The position numbers were made by a program, and so were the translations under genes. Below are positions 1-5,301 of a stretch of DNA of 7,117 bases, piece by piece; positions within the stretch are counted from its first letter, which is position 1, and each line of letters opens with the position of its first letter. The stretch is from Candidatus Gallimonas intestinigallinarum (GTDB lineage: Bacteria; Bacillota_A; Clostridia; Christensenellales; Borkfalkiaceae), in the NCBI GenBank assembly GCA_019116405.1, contig DXBS01000112.1:1-7117 (forward strand). The letters run 5' to 3'. The notes beneath the pieces were generated by a model. That model did not search any database. It had not been told where the DNA came from and was given only the letters and a program-made list of their open reading frames with translations.

Positions 1-84
1 GAGAAGAGGATTCGAACCTCCGGACGAGTCACCCCCGTCACACGATTTCCAATCGTGCTCCTTAAACCACTCAGACATCTCTGC
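1..84 (-). tRNA. tRNA-Ser (anticodon GGA), 3' end cut by the window edge
   Basis: Serine tRNA reading UCC/UCU codons. Read on the minus strand, it begins GCAGAGA (acceptor stem), TG, then a D arm with TCTGAGTGGTTTAAGGAGCA. The anticodon stem CACGA/TCGTG encloses loop TTGGAAA, giving anticodon GGA (plus-strand positions 48-50). A long variable arm typical of tRNA-Ser follows, then T arm GGAGG-TTCGAAT-CCTCT. Only TCTC of the 3' acceptor strand lies in the window; the remaining three paired bases and the discriminator base are outside. Whether CCA is encoded cannot be seen. Confidence 0.96.
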
Positions 85-98
85 AAGTGACATGTGCT

Positions 99-127
99 AT
101 TTTACAACAAACGCCCGAAAAAAGCAA
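99..127 (-). promoter_or_regulatory. Promoter of tRNA-Ser
   Basis: On the minus strand TTGCTT (-35, 122-127) and TAAAAT (-10, 99-104) are separated by 17 bp. The expected transcription start, near position 92, is about 8 nt before the mature 5' end of the tRNA, a typical distance for a tRNA leader. Both boxes differ from consensus, so this is a position-supported inference. Confidence 0.6.
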
Positions 128-222
128 CTTCTTTTTGTCGCTTTTTTCATCTTTTTTGCGCGTCGGGCAAACATTTTTCAGCGCCCGGTGATCGTCTGTT
201 TCCCGAACAGTTTTAGAAGTCT

Positions 223-256
223 GTGAAATATTTTATAAAATCGTGAAAATATTTTT
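223..256. promoter_or_regulatory. AT-rich direct repeats and palindrome upstream of the arabinofuranosidase promoter
   Basis: Two near copies of GTGAAA(A)TATTTT start at 223 and 243, a 20-bp (about two helical turns) spacing. Between them lies the perfect 12-bp palindrome ATTTTATAAAAT (230-241). The block ends about 10 bp before the -35 box, a suitable place for an activator site or an UP-like element. No known operator (for example a CcpA cre site) was recognised. The rest of 85-266 is AT-rich spacer with no gene seen. Confidence 0.3.
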
Positions 257-266
257 CCGGAGACTA

Positions 267-295
267 TTGCCGAATCGGGAAAAGTGTGGTATACT
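267..295 (+). promoter_or_regulatory. Extended -10 sigma-A promoter of the arabinofuranosidase gene
   Basis: TTGCCG (267-272) and TATACT (290-295) are separated by 17 bp, and a TGG triplet directly precedes the -10 (287-289), making it an extended -10 promoter. The start site is expected near 302, giving a leader of about 30 nt before the ATG at 331. The leader carries an AGGGGG Shine-Dalgarno (318-323) seven bases from the start. Confidence 0.8.
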
Positions 296-330
296 ATCAC
301 TAATCTATATGTCTAGCAGGGGGTAGATAC

Positions 331-2799
331 ATGAACAAAAGGCTTACGGCGTTGCTTGTGTCCGGTCTGATGGGTACATCCATGCTATTGGGACTTGCCG
401 GCTGTACGCCGTCCAATCCTCAGACTGATGGCCCGGGGGATGATCCGGACGGACCGACCGAAACGGCAGACGAGCAGGCGCCCGCATTTACGGATGCGGA
501 GGCAACACTTTCCTTGAGCGGCGCGATCGATACGGAGTCTGCACGCAATCAGATTTCGTCCGATCTGTTTGGGCTGTTCCTGGAAGATATCAACTACGCG
601 TCGTTTGCGCTGGATGACAATATGCTCATCAACAGCTCTTTCGAGAACAAGCAGACAAATCTTTCCAATGGACAGCTCCATGGCTGGAGCGTCGGGAGAG
701 ACGGAGAGATGGAAGTGGAGACGGAAGGCGGCGTCAATTCCGGGGATGAAAATTTCCTGCAGGAGGACGGCACCTACGTCAATGAAGAACATCTGAAGCT
801 CACGGCAGCGGCGGGGACGATTTTAAGCAACAGCGGTCACACGGTTGCGTCTCCCATTACCGTAATCGAGGGGACGGACTATGTGTTCTCCGCATTTATC
901 AAGGGCTATACGGGAAAGATCACGATCGAGGTCGTAAGGGGCAGCGAAGTCTATGCCTCCGGAGAGATCAACGTGAGCGGCGCGGACTGGGTCAAATACC
1001 AGACGACGATTACCGCGACCGGCACGATGGACGAGACGGGCTCGGGCACGACGCTGCGCCTGACGTTTGATACTGCGGGTACGGTATATCTTGATAATGT
1101 CAAGTTTGAGACAACCGATGCAAACGAGGCAACGGGTATCAAGAGTTATCTGTATGAGGCGATCGAAGATTTGTCGCCCGCATTCTTCCGCTTCCCGGGC
1201 GGCTGCATCATTGAAGGCAGAGCGGGGGACACGGATGAGTACTTCGACTGGAAGAACTCCATCGGCGCTGTGGCGGCGGAGGGCGGCGACACCGTTCCCG
1301 CGTTCACTTATACGCTCAATGTGGACGGCACGACGAGCGAAGTGACGACCTACGGCGAACAGGCAACGCGTTCGTATAACACCGATATCTGGGCAGGGAG
1401 CACCTATTATCAGATGGAGTACGGTCTTGGCTACTATGAGTACTTCATGCTGTGCGAAGAGCTCGGCGCCAAGGCGATCCCGATCGTCAACTGCGGTCTG
1501 AGCTGTATGGTGCAGGATAAAGGCGGCCGTGCACTCAAGGGGCGTCACAACAACGGCATTGAGGACTTTATCCAGGATGCGTTCGATCTCGTCGCATTCG
1601 CTAAGGGCGATCCCGACTCCTCCGATCCCAATGAAGCATATTGGGCGCAGGTGCGCGTCAATATGGGACATGCAGAGCCTTTCGATATGGACTATATCGG
1701 CATCGGCAACGAGCAGTGGGGCATCGATTATGAGAGGTATTATGAGCAGTTCCTGATCGCATTCAATGAAAAGGCACAGGAAAATCCTCTCTATGCCGAA
1801 GTGGAGCCAATCGTCGGCAACTGCACGATGTTCACGCACTGCGAGGATCCCGATCTCAATCGTCCAGGCGTGGCGCAGAAAGCGGCGCAGGAGTTCCTCC
1901 AGAGCAGAAATTGCCCCGATGAGATCTATTCGGTTGCGCAGTATGGCGTCGTTGATCAGCACTACTATGTCAACTACACCGACCTGTTCTACAATCACGA
2001 CCTGTACGACAGCTATGCGCGTTTCAATGAAGAAGACCCCAATGCACCGGAGAATCTTACCTATTACAAGGTGTTTGTCGGTGAGTATGCGGCGAATACG
2101 AATGTCGTCCGCTCGCCCGGCGGCGATGGTGTGACGATCGGAAGCAACGATGCATCGACGACGCATTTTGGTACAACGGAGGCAATGACCAGCACGTGGA
2201 TCAACGCGCTCTCTGAAGCGGCAATGATGACGGGTATGGAGCGCAACGGCGATGTCGTCGTCCTGGCGGCATATGCGCCCATGTTCGGCACCTATCAGTC
2301 CGGCGCGCGCCAGTGGCAGGTGGATATGATGTACTACACCAATACCGACCTTGTTCGTACGCCCAGCTACTTTGTGCAACAGATCTTCATGCAGAACACG
2401 GGCGATCATAAGGTCACGTCCAATCTCGCCTATGCGTCCGGCACCGTGCCGACGATGGAGTTTACGTCTACGAATGGCTCCGCGACGCGCACAGTCAACA
2501 CGATCTACTATGTCACCAGTCAGGATGCGGAGACGGGCGACATCATCGTCAAGATCGTCAACGCAGGGGAAGCGGATGTCAGGTTCAACGTCTCCCTGGC
2601 GGACCTCGTCGATGTCGAACTGACGGGCATTGCCGAAGTGCTGCGCGTGGTCGGCGAGGATTATGCTTCCACTAACGATCTGAACGGCATGAATATCGTG
2701 GGGCCCGACAGGAGCTATAAGATCGGCTTCGAGAACGAAGTGTTTGGCTATGAAGCGCCCGCCATGAGCGTCACGGCGATCCGCGTCAGAACCAAATAA
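331..2799 (+). CDS. Lipoprotein alpha-L-arabinofuranosidase, GH51 family
   Basis: Predicted exo-acting retaining glycosidase that removes terminal alpha-L-arabinofuranose from arabinan, arabinoxylan or arabinogalactan fragments at the cell surface. The 822-aa product starts with a lipoprotein signal: basic MNKR, a hydrophobic stretch and lipobox LAGC with acylated Cys25. An acidic, Pro/Gly-rich linker (about 26-55) follows. The GH51 core begins near residue 76 (DLFGLFLEDINYA). A beta-rich insert at about 115-260, ending TVYLDNVKFE, resembles a CBM4/9-type module. The barrel continues with FFRFPGGCIIEG (285-296). The acid/base is Glu461 in GIGNEQWG and the nucleophile Glu585 in VGEYAAN. The C-terminal 170 or so residues fit the family's beta-sandwich. 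The size suits GH51 proteins carrying the inserted module; the compact intracellular forms are about 500 aa. The gene is monocistronic, with its own promoter and a downstream terminator. Substrate is inferred from the family; no transporter or second glycosidase is adjacent. Confidence 0.92.
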   Translation: MNKRLTALLVSGLMGTSMLLGLAGCTPSNPQTDGPGDDPDGPTETADEQAPAFTDAEATLSLSGAIDTESARNQISSDLFGLFLEDINYASFALDDNMLINSSFENKQTNLSNGQLHGWSVGRDGEMEVETEGGVNSGDENFLQEDGTYVNEEHLKLTAAAGTILSNSGHTVASPITVIEGTDYVFSAFIKGYTGKITIEVVRGSEVYASGEINVSGADWVKYQTTITATGTMDETGSGTTLRLTFDTAGTVYLDNVKFETTDANEATGIKSYLYEAIEDLSPAFFRFPGGCIIEGRAGDTDEYFDWKNSIGAVAAEGGDTVPAFTYTLNVDGTTSEVTTYGEQATRSYNTDIWAGSTYYQMEYGLGYYEYFMLCEELGAKAIPIVNCGLSCMVQDKGGRALKGRHNNGIEDFIQDAFDLVAFAKGDPDSSDPNEAYWAQVRVNMGHAEPFDMDYIGIGNEQWGIDYERYYEQFLIAFNEKAQENPLYAEVEPIVGNCTMFTHCEDPDLNRPGVAQKAAQEFLQSRNCPDEIYSVAQYGVVDQHYYVNYTDLFYNHDLYDSYARFNEEDPNAPENLTYYKVFVGEYAANTNVVRSPGGDGVTIGSNDASTTHFGTTEAMTSTWINALSEAAMMTGMERNGDVVVLAAYAPMFGTYQSGARQWQVDMMYYTNTDLVRTPSYFVQQIFMQNTGDHKVTSNLAYASGTVPTMEFTSTNGSATRTVNTIYYVTSQDAETGDIIVKIVNAGEADVRFNVSLADLVDVELTGIAEVLRVVGEDYASTNDLNGMNIVGPDRSYKIGFENEVFGYEAPAMSVTAIRVRTK

Positions 2800-2815
2800 A
2801 ATATCAGAAAGCAGA

Positions 2816-2843
2816 CATGCCGCGTCCTTGTGGGTGCGGCATG
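2816..2843 (+). terminator. Hairpin after the arabinofuranosidase gene
   Basis: CATGCCGC (2816-2823) pairs perfectly with GCGGCATG (2836-2843) around a 12-nt loop, 16 bp after the stop codon. Only TTTAT follows, so as a terminator it is weak alone. It may act with the much stronger hairpin directly downstream. Confidence 0.5.
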
Positions 2844-2847
2844 TTTA

Positions 2848-2885
2848 TGCAAAAGACCCTGCGCCGCAGCGCAGGGTCTTTTGCA
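2848..2885. terminator. Bidirectional intrinsic terminator between convergent genes
   Basis: A perfect 17-bp stem: 2848-2864 (TGCAAAAGACCCTGCGC) pairs with 2869-2885 around the 4-nt loop CGCA. The AAAA/TTTT tracts lie at the outer part of the stem, so the RNA carries a U run in either direction. It is the only strong terminator between the plus-strand gene ending at 2799 and the minus-strand gene ending at 2891, and probably serves both. Confidence 0.85.
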
Positions 2886-2890
2886 TGGAT

Positions 2891-4003
2891 TCAGATTTTT
2901 TTGACGTAACAGCGGCGCCGCTTGTGCAGGACGTTGCCGAAGTTCTTCCACAGGTTGAGGATGGCGTGGTTGTCCTCGAGGTTGAGGTTGGTTTCGCAGT
3001 ATTTGACGTTGCCCTCGCGCAGCATGCGTGTGAGTTCATCGATGAGCACGATGCTCACGCCGCGATAGGCGGGCAGCACGCCGATGAGGGCAAGATCGAT
3101 GATCTCGGGATCCTTGACCGCTTTGAGGACGCGCAGAATGGCGGGGAGAGTGAGCCTGCCGCCAGACTTTTGCACGGCGCGCGCGATAGAGGGGAAGCAC
3201 AGCCCGAAGCAGACGGGCTTTTCATCCTTGTCCAGAATCATCGTCACGAACCGTACGTCGATGATGAGCTTGAAGGACTTGACCAGCTCGTCTTTCATCT
3301 TATCGGTGAAGGGGACGGTGCCGTAGATCTCGGCGTACGTCGTGTCCAGCAGTTCAAAGAAGGCGTCCTTGTACAGGCGGATGAACTCGTCGGCGGTCTT
3401 TGCCGTGCTCAGGTGCAGATCGTAACGCTTCAGGAGTTTTTCGTGCATCTCGTGCATGCGCGGATCGGGATTCGCGGGAAGGTAGAGCTTATGCTCCAGC
3501 CAGTCGACCTCCTTCTGATAGCCAAGCCCTTCGATGAGCGCCTGATAGTAGGGGTAGTTGTACTGTTCCTCAAAGGTGGAAAGTTCGTCAAATCCCTCGA
3601 TGAGCAGCCCCTCGCGCTCCAGGTCGGAAAATCCGAGCGGTCCGACGACTTCCTCCATGCCCTTGGACTTTGCCCAGTTCTCGACCGCCGCAAACAGGGC
3701 GGAGGCGGCCTCCTGATCGTCGATGCAGTCAAAGCGGGTGAAGCGCACGCGCTTTTGCTGCCATTTTTCGTTGCTCTTGCGGTGCAGAATGCCCGAAATG
3801 CGCCCGATGACCTTGCCATCCCGATATGCGAGATAGTACACCGCCTCGGCGTCATCGTAATAATGGTAGTCCTTGCGGAATAACTTCTTCTCGTCGCCAT
3901 ACAGGGGCGGGACGAAGCAGTCGTTCCCCTTGTACAATCTGAGCGGGAACTCAATAAATTGCCGTCTTTGGCGGCACGTCCTCACTTCTTTGATTTCAAC
4001 CAT
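2891..4003 (-). CDS. GNAT-like acetyltransferase family protein (370 aa), function unknown
   Basis: Probable cytoplasmic acyl-CoA-dependent transferase of unknown substrate, in a family I recognise as widespread in Clostridia under the label N-acetyltransferase. No signal peptide or membrane segment is seen. The length is about twice a single GNAT fold, suggesting two tandem domains. The N-terminal half has VYYLAYRDGKVIGRISGIL (55-73), a typical GNAT central beta hairpin, then a conserved-looking block GPLGFSDLEREGLL (121-134). The C-terminal half carries IDLALIGVLPAYRGVSIVLI (302-321), resembling GNAT motif A (acetyl-CoA pyrophosphate loop), and NLEDNHAILNLWKNFG (341-356), resembling motif B. 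The start is set by a GGAGAG Shine-Dalgarno just upstream of the ATG. The gene is transcribed alone from the promoter at 4049-4077, converges on the arabinofuranosidase and diverges from the esterase. Family assignment is fairly sure; the substrate is not. Confidence 0.8.
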   Translation of the reverse strand: MVEIKEVRTCRQRRQFIEFPLRLYKGNDCFVPPLYGDEKKLFRKDYHYYDDAEAVYYLAYRDGKVIGRISGILHRKSNEKWQQKRVRFTRFDCIDDQEAASALFAAVENWAKSKGMEEVVGPLGFSDLEREGLLIEGFDELSTFEEQYNYPYYQALIEGLGYQKEVDWLEHKLYLPANPDPRMHEMHEKLLKRYDLHLSTAKTADEFIRLYKDAFFELLDTTYAEIYGTVPFTDKMKDELVKSFKLIIDVRFVTMILDKDEKPVCFGLCFPSIARAVQKSGGRLTLPAILRVLKAVKDPEIIDLALIGVLPAYRGVSIVLIDELTRMLREGNVKYCETNLNLEDNHAILNLWKNFGNVLHKRRRCYVKKI

Positions 4004-4048
4004 ATCTCTCTCCTCGATATTGTCATTTAAGAAAACAATTTATATAAC

Positions 4049-4077
4049 AGTATAGTACGATTTTCGACATTTGTCAA
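4049..4077 (-). promoter_or_regulatory. Sigma-A promoter of the GNAT-like gene
   Basis: On the minus strand, a consensus TTGACA (-35, 4072-4077) and TATACT (-10, 4049-4054) are separated by exactly 17 bp. The start site is expected near 4042, giving a leader of about 40 nt. The -35 overlaps a small palindrome, GACATTTGTC (4066-4075). Confidence 0.85.
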
Positions 4078-4099
4078 GGGTGAAGTCATGTGATTTTGT

Positions 4100-4132
4100 G
4101 ACAATTTTGTCTGCAAAAAGATAAAATTATCT
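4100..4132. promoter_or_regulatory. Two small palindromes between the divergent promoters
   Basis: GACAATTTTGTC (4100-4111, arms GACAA/TTGTC) and AGATAAAATTATCT (4119-4132, arms AGATAA/TTATCT) lie just upstream of the -35 of the esterase promoter. TCTGCAAA occurs twice in direct orientation, at 4110-4117 and 4130-4137, 20 bp apart. This could be a regulator site controlling one or both promoters. No known operator was recognised, and AT-rich promoter DNA yields such short palindromes by chance. Confidence 0.3.
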
Positions 4133-4139
4133 GCAAATA

Positions 4140-4168
4140 TTGACAATTTATCTTGCGCGCGGTATAAT
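4140..4168 (+). promoter_or_regulatory. Perfect consensus sigma-A promoter reading towards the esterase
   Basis: TTGACA (4140-4145) and TATAAT (4163-4168) match consensus at every position with a 17-bp spacer. Transcription should start near 4175. The last base of the -10 is also the first base of the left inverted repeat of the element at 4168-4543, so nearly all of the promoter lies outside the element and the transcript starts inside it. The start codon it presumably serves is about 375 nt away. Confidence 0.88.
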
Positions 4169-4191
4169 ATACTGTAAGGGAAAAATGCGAA
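4168..4191 (+). repeat. Left terminal inverted repeat of the MITE-like element
   Basis: Begins TATACTGTAAGGGA and ends AATGCGAA. It matches the reverse complement of 4520-4543 at 22 of 24 positions; the two mismatches are adjacent, at the 15th and 16th bases. The first base completes the TATAAT of the upstream promoter. Confidence 0.8.
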
Positions 4192-4337
4192 GCACGCCTT
4201 TGGCGGTATCTTTTTGGCATCTTATTGTTCATCTTCCTTGCAATACTTGGGTATTGCTTCGTCATCGCGTCGCGGCAAGGCGCGTTTTGCGAAAGTTCGG
4301 CTTACGCCAAACATTGCGCTTTGATCGCCTGCCGCTC

Positions 4338-4377
4338 CTTTTTCTCAAAATTCTTCACAAAGAATTTTGAGAAAAAG
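4338..4377. repeat. Central perfect hairpin of the MITE-like element
   Basis: CTTTTTCTCAAAATTCTT (4338-4355) pairs over 18 bp with 4360-4377 around loop CACA. It could form a stable hairpin in RNA or single-stranded DNA. It lacks a GC-rich stem followed by a U tract, so it is not a typical terminator, but in the esterase leader it may affect read-through or mRNA stability. Confidence 0.75.
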
Positions 4378-4519
4378 CTGAGGTGCTCGCCAAAGGTGCA
4401 AAGCAATCAAAAGCGGCAAGATGTGCGTCTCAGACAAGGCGAAAGGCGCAGGGCGTGCCCGGTGGCACGGTCAAGCCTTTCAACACAGTATGAGCGTGCA
4501 GTTTCCGCTTTTGATCGGG

Positions 4520-4543
4520 TTCGCATTACTCCCTTACAGTATA
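4520..4543 (-). repeat. Right terminal inverted repeat of the MITE-like element
   Basis: Reads TTCGCATTACTCCC then TTACAGTATA on the plus strand, the inverted partner of 4168-4191. It ends five bases before the esterase ATG, so the bases where a Shine-Dalgarno would normally lie belong to the element. Confidence 0.8.
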
Positions 4544-4548
4544 GCGAA

Positions 4549-5289
4549 ATGATTGAAGAACTTACGGTGACATTGCCTGCGCCATCTGGCATGCAGGAGA
4601 GGAATGCATATGTATACCGCCCCGATTTTGACGGGCGCTTTCCCGTGCTCTACCTCTTTGACGGGCAGACGGCGTTCCGGGACGATCGCGCGCCGTATGG
4701 GGCGAGCCTGCGCCTGGGGGAGCTGCTCGATGAGATGCACGCGCCGCTCATCGTTGCGACGGTGGAGTGCGACAAGCGCGACCGGCTGAGCGAGTACTCA
4801 CCCTTTGTCTTTGCCTCCCGCTTCGGGAAATCGACGGGACAGGGCAAGCAGTTCATGGACTGGCTGACGGGCGCGTTCAAACGGCAGATCGACGGCGCTT
4901 ACCCGACGCTCTCGGACTGTGCGCACACCTATCTCATGGGCAGCTCGATGGGCGGGCTCATGTCCCTTTACGGGCTTGCGCGCTATCCGCAGATTTTCTC
5001 GCGGGCAGCGGCGCTCTCGCCCAGTCTCTGGACGGACCTTGTCGGCTGCGGACAGCTTCTGGACGAACTGCCTGCGGACGCCCGCCTTTGGCTGGATTAC
5101 GGCGAAGTGGAGCTACGTCAGCACGGCAAAAATCAGGCGCGCGCCCTTCGTATGGCGGAGGAAAAGCTTTCCGGCCGCGCGGGCTGCGAATTTCACATCA
5201 TTGCGGGCGGACGGCACGACGAGGCGTCCTGGCGGGCGCGTCTGCCGCAAGTTCTTGCCTTTTTGGACGTTACGGCGAATGCGCCGTAG
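4549..5289 (+). CDS. Alpha/beta-hydrolase esterase (Fes/esterase D-like), 246 aa
   Basis: Predicted cytoplasmic serine esterase of the putative-esterase family (enterochelin esterase/esterase D-like folds); the natural substrate is unknown. The N-terminus has the family pattern of a short beta strand then RFPVLYLFDGQTAF. The nucleophile elbow is GSSMG with Ser133, the likely catalytic His is His223 in GGRHDEASW, and the acid is probably Glu186 or Glu188 in LDYGEVE. No signal peptide is seen, so extracellular feruloyl or acetylxylan esterase work is unlikely. The start at 4549 is chosen because homology-like sequence begins there and everything upstream is the repeat element. No Shine-Dalgarno precedes it (bases are TACAGTATAGCGAA), which is odd beside its well-equipped neighbours. 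The frame stays open upstream to 4225 through the element, but that extension is not protein-like. The ATP-grasp gene follows after 12 bp, so the two are co-transcribed. Confidence 0.87.
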   Translation: MIEELTVTLPAPSGMQERNAYVYRPDFDGRFPVLYLFDGQTAFRDDRAPYGASLRLGELLDEMHAPLIVATVECDKRDRLSEYSPFVFASRFGKSTGQGKQFMDWLTGAFKRQIDGAYPTLSDCAHTYLMGSSMGGLMSLYGLARYPQIFSRAAALSPSLWTDLVGCGQLLDELPADARLWLDYGEVELRQHGKNQARALRMAEEKLSGRAGCEFHIIAGGRHDEASWRARLPQVLAFLDVTANAP

Positions 5290-5301
5290 GGAGAATTGCA
5301 A

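Larger units (their letters stand above)
4168..4543. mobile_element. MITE-like element, 376 bp, non-coding, with terminal inverted repeats
   Basis: The two ends are imperfect 24-bp inverted repeats (22/24 identical), each starting TATACTGTAAGGG inward and ending AATGCGAA. The centre is a perfect 18-bp stem (4338-4377), within 2 bp of the element midpoint. Further inverted pairs lie inside: ATCAAAAGCGG (4406-4416) with CCGCTTTTGAT (4505-4515), and CCTTTGGCG (4197-4205) with CGCCAAAGG (4388-4396). Frames through it give low-complexity, Arg/Cys-rich products with no recognisable domain, and there is no transposase. TA flanks both ends if the outermost TA is taken as target duplication, as in IS630/Tc1-mariner-type elements; that family assignment is inference. 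It sits between a promoter and the esterase start codon. An alternative is a non-mobile structured leader RNA. Confidence 0.65.

Noticed and set aside
117..148. Inverted repeat GAAAAAAGC/GCTTTTTTC upstream of tRNA-Ser
   Set aside because: AT-rich 9-bp arms around a 14-nt loop, overlapping the tRNA -35; no gene ends there for it to terminate.
823..2409. Long open frame (528 codons) on the minus strand inside the arabinofuranosidase gene
   Set aside because: It is antisense to a clear GH51 with both catalytic glutamates. Its product is Arg/His/Ile-rich with no domain, an effect of GC-biased codon use.
2828..3883. Open frame of 351 codons on the plus strand across the GNAT-like gene
   Set aside because: Antisense shadow: it starts inside the terminator, has no ribosome-binding site, and its composition mirrors the real minus-strand gene.
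4185..4370. Small 61-codon frame just after the consensus promoter, starting inside the left inverted repeat
   Set aside because: AAGGG is only four bases before the ATG, the product is Arg/Leu-rich without a domain, and it ends inside the central hairpin.
4505..4545. Outward promoter in the right end of the element driving the esterase
   Set aside because: TTGATC at 4511 has no -10 with acceptable spacing (TACAGT is poor and TATAGC is 23 bp away).
4225..4548. Upstream extension of the esterase reading frame
   Set aside because: It lies wholly in the repeat element, gives a low-complexity basic/Cys-rich sequence, and family-like sequence starts only at 4549. Kept as a possible fusion in the findings.
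5296..5301. TTG start six bases upstream of the ATP-grasp ATG
   Set aside because: Only two bases separate it from the GGGAG site; ATG 5302 has the proper eight-base spacing.
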